Assembly: GCF_028640845.1 (NCBI RefSeq)
Contig: NC_080546.1
Location: forward strand, 31,951,020 to 32,015,019
Length of the DNA stretch: 64,000 nt
DNA from: Ahaetulla prasina
Lineage: Eukaryota; Chordata; Lepidosauria; Squamata; Colubridae
Direction of reading: 5' to 3'
The notes under the pieces were generated by a model. The model saw only the letters and a list, made by a program, of their open reading frames with translations, had not been told where the DNA came from and did not search any database. Below, in pieces: positions 22,146 to 32,664 of this stretch. The number at the start of each line of letters is the position of its first letter. Position 1 is the stretch's first letter. The position numbers and the translations under genes are program-made.

Positions 22146-22635
22146 TGTAGGAATTTAGCACCCACCCCCCTCCTAGAAGAATGAAATATTTTAGAAAATA
22201 TTTAAAAAGGCAGAATATATTTCCCTGGATGAGAAATGGAGAAACATGTTTTTAAGACAAAGCAGCTCCCTGCAACTTCCTGCCACCCCCCACCTTTGTC
22301 AATGGGCCATCATCTGCATCATAATAGAACCCATCTAGCAACTGAAACTCACCACATGGCACCTGGGAATATTACATCAGCCAGCAAGGCTAGCTAAGAC
22401 CCCCACCCCCTGGGAGTCTGATAGCCAATCAGGGTACTCTTCTTGTGCCCCAGAAAGTTCAAAGCTCAGAAAAAGCATAAAGCCAGGGAGGACACAGGAT
22501 CTCATCCCTTTTCTGTTCAGGAACTCAAGCCATGTGATCCTGACCACCATTAAACCATCTTTCCAAGCAGTCTCCGTGTTTCCCGTGTCTTTGTCCCCAC
22601 TTGGAACTGAACCCAGATGGATATTTCTTCCAACA
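22146..22635 (+). mobile_element. Candidate LTR of an endogenous retrovirus or LTR retrotransposon
   Basis: The 490-bp segment begins TGTAGGAA and ends TTCCAACA, an inverted 8-mer with one mismatch, giving TG...CA termini. Inside are a TATA-like GCATAAAG (about 22475), an ATTAAA poly(A)-type signal (about 22550) and a short T/C-rich U5-like end. The flanks do not form a TSD as a solo LTR, and a polypurine tract precedes it, so it is better read as a 3' LTR whose 5' part is lost. No primer binding site follows it. No partner LTR was found in the window. Confidence 0.5.
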
Positions 22636-22886
22636 ATAGGTAAAGTCCACATTCAAATATGCAAACTTGCATCTGTGTTTAAACTTGATTTACCCTAGAT
22701 CACTCCTGTATAAATCAATTAAGCACTAATTAGAAAAGGCTTCCGTAGTCCTTATACTAAAGTGTGGTGGAAATAGTAACAATATGTAGTTTAAACAAGG
22801 ATATGTTGTGTTTTAGCTCAGGACAATATGACTTACTGCTAAACTGTGGATTTCTGTACACAAGGATTTTGCAACTAAGCATAAGA

Positions 22887-23384
22887 CAGGTAGCCCCCGA
22901 GTTACAAAAGTTAATTTAGTGACCATTCAGAGTTACAATGGCACTTAAAAAAGCAACTATGACCATTTTTCACACTTACGACCGCTGCAACATCCCCATG
23001 GACATGTGATCAAAATTCATACAGTTGGCAATTGACTTATATTTATGATGGTTGCAGTGTCCTAGGGCAGGAGTCTGCAAACTTGGCTCTTTTAAGACTT
23101 ATGGACTTCAATTCTTAGCTGGCTGAGGGACTCTGGGAGTTGAAGTCCGTAAGTCTTAAAAGAGCCAAGTTTGCAGACCCCTGTCCTAGGGTCCTGTGAC
23201 CATCTTTTGCGATCTTTTGAAAAGCAAACTCAATGGGGAAGCCAGATTCACTTAGCAACTTAATAAGTACAGTAATTCATTTAACAACTATGATAAGAAA
23301 GATCGTAAAACGGGGCAAAACTCACTTAACTGTCTCACTTAGCAATTTGGGGCTCAATTGTCAACATAAGTTGAAGACTAGGTG
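22887..23384 (+). mobile_element. Mariner-type MITE copy 5, with nested fold-back element
   Basis: Left end CAGGTAGCCCCCGAGTTAC, right end AAGTTGAAGACTAGGTG followed by TA. The body is typical of the family (GACCATTTTTCACACTTAC, ACTCACTTAACTGTCTCAC). It is interrupted by the fold-back element at 23068-23183, whose target site lies in the family phrase TGCAGTGTCCTAGGG. Confidence 0.65.
23068..23183. mobile_element. Fold-back hAT MITE, member 1
   Basis: An almost perfect palindrome: CAGGAGTCTGCAAACTTGGC pairs with GCCAAGTTTGCAGACCCCTG and the inner arms also pair. The exact 8-bp TSD TCCTAGGG is at 23060-23067 and 23184-23191. 116 bp. Confidence 0.85.
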
Positions 23385-24452
23385 TATTAACAAAGGTAAA
23401 CCAGGAAGATGATTGTTTAAATAATCATAAGTCATAATACAATAGACATTTTCATTTAGTGCTGTGGAATCTACTGGATGCTTATTAAAAATATTCCAAC
23501 TTTGCCTGGTAGGTAACCTTTACTAAGGTCAGTAGCTAAGTGGGCAAGTTTGGATATGTCCATAAAGTTCCATATGGGTCATAAAAATATTTATTAAAGG
23601 AGTTAAACAGAACAAGCGGTGGAAAAGAATAACATTTTGAATATCAAACAAATGCAATTTTCTTGCTGCCTTATCCTCATGGCAACAAGGCAAAAGTTAG
23701 CTACATTGTGAGTAATAATGTCTTTATGATCTGAGAGGAAGTTGGGGACCTGACCAAGCCTCTTCCTGGAAGTTCCTTTAAAAGAGATCGAGTCTATGCC
23801 TAAATCTCAAATTCAGATCAAGTAGAGAAAAGAACAGAATAGGAATAAAGTCCATTGCATATTACAGTGAGCACAACCACTGTAATCTAAAGCATAGGCA
23901 GAAAAATAAGAGGCCTCTATTCTTGCTATTCTTGATCTCAACTTCTGTCTTATTGGGCTCCACACAAACATCTCAATATTTTGTTGCACTCAGACAGGAT
24001 GTTTCCTCTTGTCTTGGCAAAAGATAAACTTTAGACCACTGGGAAGCCCAAATAGGAAAGAAATCATTTCAACATATCTGGAACTTGGAATGTTCTCTTT
24101 TGTTACATAGTATGGTTGAGGTATAATTGTATTTTTGCAGCAAAGGTGCTTTTTCAAGAGGCAAGTGGACTTTCTGTTTTTTCTTTGAAGACTTTTCACT
24201 TCTCATCCAAGAAGCTTCTTCAGTTCTGACCATTGGAACAACCATGACCTGGATGACTAAGAATCTCCATAGATATTTCTGCAGCATTTTCACTTTTTAT
24301 TAGAATTTCAGAAACAACTTGATTTAACGGACAAAATCTAGATATAGATTGTCCTAATCCTATTCTAAGTGAAGGACCTAATACTTTATATCAAAAGCAT
24401 GAGAACAAACCAGAAGTAAACACGCCAATGTAGTAGTATTTATAATTTACTT
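23385..24452. other. Stretch with no gene; one repeat-like segment
   Basis: No exon is supported. On the minus strand, 24100-24230 carries the phrase GAAGAAGCTTCTTGGATGAG and TGAAAAGTCTTCAAAG, which I associate with a widespread vertebrate repeat but cannot name. Confidence 0.35.
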
Positions 24453-24568
24453 CAGTATCTCTCAAACAGGTAAATTCAAGATGTGCAGACTTCAGCTCTC
24501 AGAATTCCCTAGTCAGCATGGGAAGTGAAGTCCTCATGTGTTAAAGTTGCGAAGGCTGAGAAACGCTG
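24453..24568. mobile_element. hAT-type MITE (CAGTATCTCTCAAAC ends)
   Basis: Terminal repeats CAGTATCTCTCAAAC and CTGAGAAACGCTG are inverted and worn. The 8-bp flanks ATTTACTT and ATCTAGTT match at 6 of 8. The middle (CTTCAGCTCTCAGAATTCCC) is shared with the fold-back family at 32592 and 35562. Confidence 0.55.
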
Positions 24569-25934
24569 ATCTAGTTCATGAACAATGTGGGATTATCATC
24601 TTGCTAACAGCTGTGGAGAAAAGACCCACTTCCTGTGCAACTATTACAGTGAGAAAATATACATATACATAGTTTTAAAAGGTATTGCAGGGCTAGATTC
24701 TGCAGTTAGGATAATAGATATTCATTAGCATCCAAGGATAGTTTGGAAAACTTGGAGGAATCAGCACTGCACAATCACCTGGGATACCCTGTATCTGCCA
24801 GTTGTCAATAGTCCAAGCTAATTTGCATATCCAGAAGCACCGGCCTATTAGGTCTTCCCAGCAGGATTTTAAGTGTCAAGACTTATTGATCATTCATGAG
24901 CTCATTGGCTGATTAAAATACAGGAAGTTTGCTGAAAACTTTATTAGCTCTATCACAGCTAGGAAATCTCACATTCAGTACTGAAAAACCCTAATATGAG
25001 CAAGACCATAGTCACATATTTAGCTCCTTATCCCCAGCCTGATGTTTTTCCCCCCAAAAAACTTTTTTTTATTTCTAAAGTCAGATTTCACTTAGGTGTA
25101 TACTTACAGTTGTAACTGCAAAACACCGAAACAAATTTTCTTGCAAGCAAAATGAAGTTGAAATTCTTTTAAAAAGTTCTTTGCAGGTTGGTTCATGAGG
25201 CCACAAACATATATTATCGAACTTGATAATATTTGGTCCAGGGACCCAGCCAGGATTTACATGTTTTGAATCTTCAGGATGTTCCACTCAATACTTCATA
25301 GTGATATAGAAGATACATACCTGTTTGCCATTACCCAATTTCACACTGGTTTCATTTCTTACCCAAATCCAACTTCTCTCACATGGGGCTAGCTTGGTGT
25401 TTGGCAAAATGAAGAATGCATTCCATCTAGATTATATGCAAAACCTGTCTTTTGGAATACCGCTTATCTAGATGCTCAGCCAGCCATACATGTGATCAGG
25501 CACATGTTCCATCACTGTGGTAATTATATCATCTTTCTTGTAGCCCAGGAAATAGTACAAGTCTTCTCAAGCAGCAGTGACTCAGTCTGAATATGCCTGG
25601 TGTGGTTCTAGTGAAGAAAGCCACCCTTATTACTCATCACACACTTGAATAAACACATGGCTGTAAAATTGTGTTGGCAGTGAAATGGGCTAGTACAGAA
25701 TGTTTACCAAAGCCAAGGCATTCCAAAATAGCAATTAGTGTGGTGTCCTGATCATTCCTGGTCTCTTTGCTATTCCATTCCTGAGCTCCCAGTACTGCTT
25801 ACATGCCAGAGCAGTTGCAGAAAGAGGAATAAACAGATTGAGTCAGAAGCCACATAATATCATCTCACCCCAGCATACTGGATGGGGAATTCTGGGAGCT
25901 GAAACCTATGCATCTTAAAGTTGTTGAGGTTGAG
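24569..25934. other. Stretch with no recognised feature
   Basis: No exon with credible splice sites. A small MITE-like phrase (GGGAATTCTGGGAGCTGAAAC, then CATCTTAAAGTTG) at about 25885-25930 is probably a remnant. Confidence 0.4.
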
Positions 25935-26060
25935 AATAGAGCAGAACAGAACTTTACTGTCACTTTAAATGAACACTAATCAGCATACATTAAAATGAAA
26001 TTTTGTTGTATTCAGCTCTCAAAAGATGACTGCTGTGCATATACCCACCCCCACATATGT
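25935..26060 (-). mobile_element. LINE 3' tail-like repeat, antisense
   Basis: Contains GAACAGAACTTTACTGTCAC, then AATCAGCATACATTAAAATG and TTCAGCTCTCAAAAGATGAC. Its reverse complement occurs at about 26848-26930 and again in the second duplicon at about 30704-30785. It looks like a LINE 3' end; the family is uncertain. Confidence 0.45.
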
Positions 26061-26086
26061 TGACATAAAAAGCCAACATGGGTTTT

Positions 26087-26408
26087 TCAAAAACAGATCA
26101 TGCCAGACAAATCTTATTGCATTCTTTGACAAGGTGACCAGAGGAATGCTGTCGATATAATTTACTTGGATTTCAGCAAGGCATTTGACAAAGTAGACCA
26201 CAATCTACTACTTGATGAAATAGAAAAATGTCGGTTGGACAACATCACCACCAGATCGATTTGTAACTGGCTGGCCAACTACACTCAACAAGTAGCCCTC
26301 AATGGAACTGCATCTACATGGAGCTAAGTATGCAGTGAAGTACCCCAAGGCTCTGTTTTAGGCCCAGTACTCTTCAACATCTTCATCAATGATTTGGATG
26401 AGGGAATA
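26087..26408 (+). pseudogene. Decayed CR1/L3 reverse transcriptase fragment
   Basis: The plus strand, across several frameshifts and stops, spells a CR1-class RT core: an SCQTNLIAFFDKVTRG-like stretch, YLDFSKAFD-like and ending NDLDEGI-like. It lacks the YADD block. It runs directly into the pentanucleotide array at 26409, so the LINE's own 3' part is missing. Confidence 0.6.
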
Positions 26409-26652
26409 TATTCTATTCTATTCTATTCTATTCTATTCTATTCTATTCTATTCTATTCTATTCTATTCTATTCTATTCTATTCTATTCTATTCTATTCCA
26501 TAGTCTATTCCATTCCATTCCATTCCATTCCATTCCATTCCATTCCATTCCATTCTATTCTATTCTATTCTATATTCTATTCCATTCCATTCCATTCTAT
26601 ATTCCATTCCATTCCATTCCATTCCATTCCATTCCATTCCATTCTTTTCTAT
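26409..26652. repeat. Compound (ATTCT)n/(ATTCC)n array
   Basis: About 17 ATTCT units, then interleaved blocks of ATTCC and ATTCT with a few junction breaks, about 244 bp in all. Because the period is 5, all three frames stay open and produce meaningless long ORFs on the plus strand. Confidence 0.95.
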
Positions 26653-26672
26653 ATATGACACAGAGAAACATC

Positions 26673-28325
26673 ATAGTCTAATTTGAATTTATACATATAG
26701 ATGGCGGGGGAATAAAGAATCCTGCGAGTTTACAAGATGATGGCATAAGGAACAAAGCTGTTACAGAATCTGGTAGTCCTGCTATAAATACTTCAACACC
26801 TCCTCCCAGAGGGGAGCAACGGAAACTGACCATGAAGTGGGTATGTGGGTATGTGCATAATGGTTATCTTTTGAGAGCTGAATGCAATAAAATTTCATTG
26901 TAATGTATGCTGATTAGTACATAAGACTTTTAATAATGGTTTTTTTCTAAAATAGATTAGAAATTGTTACAATATGAATATCAGTGTGGGGAATTAGTAC
27001 TGAGAAGCTAGAGTTAAAAGTGACAAGCTAATTTTCAAGTCCTTCACCTAGGGCTAACCAAGATAGTTCAAAGCTACACATTTGCACCCATAACAGGAAA
27101 GACAATAAGATAATTCACCTGGTTTATTAAAAAGATAATAATTAGTTCATCTTTTGGACAGTATCTGCTAATTATAGAAGCCTATAAATCTTGTAGAATT
27201 TACAAAACTGCAGTTACGCTGTTCAGAAAGATGAGGCAACGTAACAGGTACTCTTCATGTTGATCCTCGCAGAGAAAGGAAAAAGACAACAAGGGGCTTG
27301 CTCTCTACATGAACAGCCTCAGGTTAAGATTCCATTCTGACAGCTGTTGCATTTGACTATTTCAAGTTCTGCTGCATTTAGTAGTGTCACAGATTACTTG
27401 ACATTTCTATTTTCAACAGATTTAAAGCCCTTTACATGCCCATTTCACATAACCATCTATTGACCTTTGTCTACTTTATGCCGTAATGTCTTAGATTAGC
27501 TTAATCCAAAACTGATTTTAATAACAAGTCATATCAATATAAAAGATTATCTCTAAGAAGAAATCCACATATTTTCTTTCCTAATACTTCAAATAAGATG
27601 CTGCAGATGCAGGCTATTTCACATGTAAACTGATCTTCTTCAACTTAATGACCTCCTTACAGTCCCCAAAATTCTCAGCCTACATCATCCTTGGAATTTG
27701 AGCCTTGGCTGTGTTGGCTGCAAAGCTTTGAAATTGTGGATCATCACATCTGGAGGGCAGACTTGCCAAGACATTTGTAGAGGAATCTTATCCATTTCTT
27801 ACATATGACATAAAAGCTTAAATTATCAATGAACCTTCCAGATTAGGAAGCCCCCTTCCCACAGGAAGACTAGAATTATACTTTATTAAGATAGGCAATA
27901 TTAACAGAATCTTACTAATCTGATTTTATTTATTTAACTAATTAATTTCTATGGTCACATATCTCAATCAATGACTCTTGAGTGACTTACAGTTCATAAA
28001 ATATATTACAAAAAATTACAACAACATTTTAAAACTATAAAAACAGTAAAGACATTAAAAAGAGCCACTTCAAGATATACAAGAACAAGATATTTGGCCC
28101 ATTAGCAACATAGCCAAGAAATGGGGCCTTCGGCATATGCAATTCCATAAGTTTGGTTTTTAAGACCTTATGAAAGGCTGACAGGGTTGGGGCTAGGGGT
28201 GCTATTCAGCAGGTTCTGACAGGTTCTGGGGGTAGCGGAAATTTTGAGTAGTTCAGAGAACCAGCAAATATCACCTCTGGCTGGCCCCAGGAGTGGGGAG
28301 GGACTGGGGATTTTGCAGTATCCTT
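26673..28325. repeat. Direct duplication, copy A
   Basis: This 1653-bp block is repeated at 30530-32181 in the same orientation, offset about 3857 bp. By eye I count about eleven differences (such as CCTGCGAG versus CCTGCAAG and a 1-base gap near 28098), so identity is about 99%. It contains part of a hAT MITE at its right end, cut off by the CR1 at 28326. No coding region. Confidence 0.9.
28194..28325 (-). mobile_element. hAT-type MITE, truncated by CR1
   Basis: Begins TAGGGGTGCTATTCAGCAGG and stops at GCAGTATCCTT, where a CR1 tail starts. The intact counterpart is at 32050-32247 in the second duplicon. Confidence 0.75.
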
Positions 28326-30529
28326 ATTTATTTATTTATTTATTTATTTTATTTGATTTTTATACCGCCCTTCTCCCGAAGGACTCAGGGCGGTGTACAG
28401 GCAGAAGTAAAAAAGACAATACAATGTACAATTTAAAATGTGAATTAAAAAACTTATTATAATTAGCCCGAAACTTTAAAATATATAAAAAACTAAAATC
28501 CCATTTAAGATTAATATTAAAAATTTTAAAAATTTAAAAAACCAATAAAATTCAATAAAATTCAAGCCAGCCCCGCGCGAATGAAAAGATGTGTCTTCAG
28601 TTCGCGGCGGAAGGTCCGAAGGTCAGGTATTTGGCGTAAACCCGGGGAAGCTTCGTTCCAGAGTGTGGAGCCCCACAGAGAAGGACCTTCCTGGGGCCGC
28701 CAGCCGGCATTGCTTGGCGGACGGCACCCTGAGAAGTCCCTCTGTGAGAGCGTACGGGTCGGTGGGAGGCATGAGGTAACAGCAGGCGGTCCCGTAAGTA
28801 CCCAGGCCCTAAGCCATGGAGCGCTTTAAAGGTCGTAACCAACACCTTAAAGTGCACTCGAAAGGCCACAGGCAGCCAGTGCAGTCTGCGCAGGAGCGGT
28901 GTTACGTGGGAGCTACGAGTAGCTCCCTCTATCACCCGCGCAGCTGCATTCTGGACTAACTGAAGCCTCCGAGTGCACCTCAAGGGGAGCCCCATGTAGA
29001 GAGCATTACAATAATCCAAGCGAGAGGTAACGAGCGCATGAGTGACTGTGCACAAGGCATCCCGATCAAGGAAGGCGAACTGCCGAACCAGGCGAACCTG
29101 GTGGAAGGCCTCCTGGAGACGACCGTCAAATGATCTCCAAACGACAGCCGTCCATCCAGGAGGACACCTAAGTTGCGCCCCCTATCCTTTGGGCCCAATA
29201 CCTCCCCGCCAACAGTCAGCTGCGGCTGCAGCTGACTGAATCGGGATGCCGGCATCCACAGCCACTCCGTCTTGGAGGGATTAAGCTTGAGCCTGTTTCT
29301 CCCCATCCAGACCCGTACGGCCTCCAAACACCGGGACAGCACTTCAACAACTTCATTGGGGTGGCCCGGGGTGGAAAAGTACAGCTGGGTGTCATCAGCG
29401 TACTGCTGGTATCTCACCCCGAAGCCACTGATGATCTCACCCAACGGCTTCATATAGATGTTGAACAGAAGGGGCGAGAGAATCGACCCCTGCGGCACCC
29501 CACAAGTGAGGCACCTCGCGGTCGCCCTCTGCCCCCCTGCCAACACCGCCTGCGACCGGTCAGAGAGATAGGAGGAGAACCACCGATACACGGTGCCTCC
29601 CACTCCCAATCCCCCCAACCGGCGCAGCAAGATACCATGGTCGATGGTATCAAAAGCCGCTGAGAGGTCTAATAGGACCAGGGCAGAGGAATAACCCCTG
29701 TCCCTGGCCCTCCAGAGATCATCCACCAATGCGACCAAAGCTGTCTCCGTGCTGTATCCGGGTCGGAAGCCGGACTGGAACGGGTCTAGATAGACGGATT
29801 CATCCAGGTACCGGGGTAGCTGTCGCTACCACAGCATTTCTACAACCTTCGCAACAAAGCGAAGGTTGGAGACTGGACGATAATTACCCAAAATAGCTGG
29901 GTCCAAAGAGGGCTTCTTGAGGAGGGTCTCACCACCGCCTCTTTCAAGGCGGCAGGAAGACCCTTCCAACAAGGAAGCATTGATAATCCTCTGAGCCAGC
30001 CTCGTGTCACCTCCTGAGTGGCCAGTACCAGCCAGGAAGGACACGGGTCCAGTAAACATGTAGTGGCGTGAAGCCTCCCCAACAACCTGTCCACGCCCTC
30101 GGAGCCACAGGGTCAAACTCATCCCAAACAGACTCAACAAGACGTGCCTCCTCTCCTCGCTTGATCATCCCAATTTCGGTCCAGACCATCCCGAGCTGAG
30201 CGATTTTATCGTATAGATAACCACTAAACTCCTCGGCACGCCCCTGCAACGGGTCATCCCGCACCTCCTGATGAAGGAGGAGCGGTCACCAAACAGGGCG
30301 GCCGGGCGGTTATCTGCCGACGCAATGAGGGTGGAGGCGTAAGAACGCCGCCTCCTCATTGCCACTAGGTAGGTCCTAGAATAGGTCCTAACTAGTGTCC
30401 GATCAGCTTCGAACGGCTGGACCTCCAGGTGCTCTCTAGGCGTCTTCTCCGGCGTTTCATCTCCCTCAGCCCCTCGGAGAACCAAGGGCCGGACGAGATC
30501 TGCGCCGGGTCAGAGGTCGCAAAGGCACG
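28326..30529 (-). mobile_element. CR1 LINE, 5'-truncated, antisense
   Basis: On the minus strand this is a 2.2-kb CR1. Its 3' UTR carries the ATTTATTT tail (28326-28350) and the phrase ACCGCCCTGAGTCCTTCGGG. The RT coding part is spread over several frames (28597-30485). The best block, 28980-29738, has LDLSAAFDTIDHGILL, the GVPQGSILSPLLFNIYM motif and the catalytic YADDTQLY. Frameshifts separate the blocks, so it is a dead copy, though less decayed than the other CR1 pieces here. The 5' (right) end stops where duplication copy B begins, without a TSD. Confidence 0.85.
28980..29738 (-). pseudogene. CR1 reverse transcriptase core (dead copy)
   Basis: A 252-codon open block within the CR1. RT motifs are in order: the AFDTIDH region near residue 30, the GVPQGS motif near residue 83, and YADDTQLY near residue 113, which carries the two catalytic aspartates. 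After about residue 210 the frame drifts from the family pattern, and the downstream thumb and C-terminal part continues in another frame at 28597-29055. The function would be target-primed reverse transcription, but the ORF is broken. Confidence 0.75.
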
Positions 30530-32181
30530 ATAGTCTAATTTGAATTTATACATATAGATGGCGGGGGAATAAAGAATCCTGCAAGTTTACAAGATGATGG
30601 CATAAGGAACAAAGCTGTTACAGAATCTGGTAGTCCTGCTATAAATACTTCAACACCTCCTCCCAGAGGGGAGCAACGGAAACTGACCATGAAGTGGGTA
30701 TGTGGGTATGTGCATAATGGTTATCTTTTGAGAGCTGAATGCAATAAAATTTCATTTTAATGTATGCTGATTAGTACATAAGACTTTTAATAATGGTTTT
30801 TTTCTAAAATAGATTAGAAATTGTTACAATATGAATATCAGTGTGGGGAATTAGTCCTGAGAAGCTAGAGTTAAAAGTGACAAGCTAATTTTCAAGTCCT
30901 TCCCCTAGGGCTAACCAAGATAGTTCAAAGCTACACATTTGCACCCATAACAGGAAAGACAATAAGATAATTCACCTGGTTTATTAAAAAGATAATAATT
31001 AGTTCATCTTTTGGACAGTATCTGCTAATTATAGAAGCCTATAAATCTTGTAGAATTTACAAAACTGCAGTTACGCTGTTCAGAAAGATGAGGCAACGTA
31101 ACAGGTACTCTTCATGTTGATCCTCGCAGAGAAAGGAAAAAGACAACAAGGGGCTTGCTCTCTACATGAACAGCCTCAGGTTAAGATTCCATTCTGACAG
31201 CTGTTGCATTTGACTATTTCAAGTTCTGCTGCATTTAGTAGTGTCACAGATTACTTGACATTTCTATTTTCAACAGATTTAAAGCCCTTTACATGCCCAT
31301 TTCACATAACCATCTATTGACCTCTGTCTACTTTATGCCGTAATGTCTTAGATTAGCTTAATCCAAAACTGATTTTAATAACAAGTCATATCAATATAAA
31401 AGATTATCTCTAAGAAAAAATCCACATATTTTCTTTCCTAATACTTCAAATAAGATGCTGCAGATGCAGGCTATTTCACATGTAAACTGATCTTCTTCAA
31501 CTTAATGACCTCCTTACAGTCCCCAAAATTCTCAGCCTACATCATCCTTGGAATTTGAGCCTTGGCTGTGTTGGCTGCAAAGCTTTGAAATTGTGGATCA
31601 TCACATCTGGAGGGCAGACTTGCCAAGACATTTGTAGAGGAATCTTATCCATTTCTTACATATGACATAAAAGCTTAAATTATCAATGAACCTTCCAGAT
31701 TAGGAAGCCCCCTTCCCACAGGAAGACTAGAATTATACTTTATTAAGATAGGCAATATTAACAGAATCTTACTAATCTGATTTTATTTATTTAACTAATT
31801 AATTTCTATGGTCACATATCTCAATCAATGACTCTTGAGTGACTTACAGTTCATAACATATATTACAAAAAATTACAACAACATTTTAAAACTATAAAAA
31901 CAGTAAAGACATTAAAAAGAGCCACTTCAAGATATACAAGAACAAGATATTTGGCCATTAGCAACATAGCCAAGAAATGGGGCCTTCGGCATATTCAATT
32001 CCATAAGCTTGGTTTTTAAGACCTTATGAAAGGCTGACAGGGTTGGGGCTAGGGGTGCTATTCAGCAGGTTCTGACAGGTTCTGGGGGTAGCGGAAATTT
32101 TGAGTAGTTCGGAGAACCAGCAAATATCACCTCTGGCTGGCCCCAGGAGTGGGGAGGGACTGGGGATTTTGCAGTATCCTT
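30530..32181. repeat. Direct duplication, copy B
   Basis: Second copy of the block at 26673-28325, about 99% identical and same orientation. Unlike copy A, its hAT MITE continues uninterrupted into 32182-32247, so copy B preserves the pre-CR1 state at that site. Confidence 0.9.
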
Positions 32182-32247
32182 CCCCTGCCACACCCATCAA
32201 GCCACACCCACAGAACCAGTAGTACAAAAATTTGAATTCCACCACTG
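32050..32247 (-). mobile_element. hAT-type MITE, intact in copy B
   Basis: Ends TAGGGGTGCTATTCAGC and TTTGAATTCCACCACTG. The 8-bp flanks GTTGGGGC and GTTGAGGC have one mismatch. 198 bp. Confidence 0.8.
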
Positions 32248-32591
32248 GTTGAGGCCATTCTGATCTTCGAAGGGAGGATGTTCCATAGAGCAGGGTCCAC
32301 TGCAGAAAATTTTTGGTCTTGGCCAGCCAATATTCTGATTGTGCTTCTTGTGCCCTGTCTCTTATAGTTCAGTGAATCATGGATGGAGAACATCATCCTG
32401 AATCTTAGTACACATTCCCTATCCGGAACTTAGGATATGCTTCTGTCCTCTAAGTATACATGATAGTTTCTGAGTATGTGTCCAAAGACTATTTCCCTGG
32501 TCCTCTACATAACCCGAGCACTGGAAATAGCTCAGAGAAAACGGACAAGGGCTTTCAAGGGGTGGGGGTTGAAAAGATATACATTCTAAGG

Positions 32592-32664
32592 CAGGGGTCT
32601 CCAACCTTGGCAACTTTAAGCCTGGAGGACTTCAACTCCCAGAATTCCCCAGCCAGCAAAGCTG
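32592..32664 (+). mobile_element. Fold-back family, short 73-bp member
   Basis: Starts CAGGGGTCTCCAACCTTGGC like its palindromic relatives but ends at CCAGCCAGCAAAGCTG, the family's centre. The exact 8-bp TSD TTCTAAGG is at 32584-32591 and 32665-32672. One arm only. Confidence 0.8.

Noticed and set aside
26409..26652. Regularly spaced repeats resembling a CRISPR array
   Set aside because: A continuous pentanucleotide microsatellite with no spacers, in a vertebrate genome.
26389..26681. Two long plus-strand frames of about 90 codons
   Set aside because: They are read-throughs of the 5-bp repeat array; the peptides are SILFY/HSIPF repeats.
28597..30485. Several long minus-strand ORFs as separate genes
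   Set aside because: Pieces of one frameshifted CR1 RT ORF.
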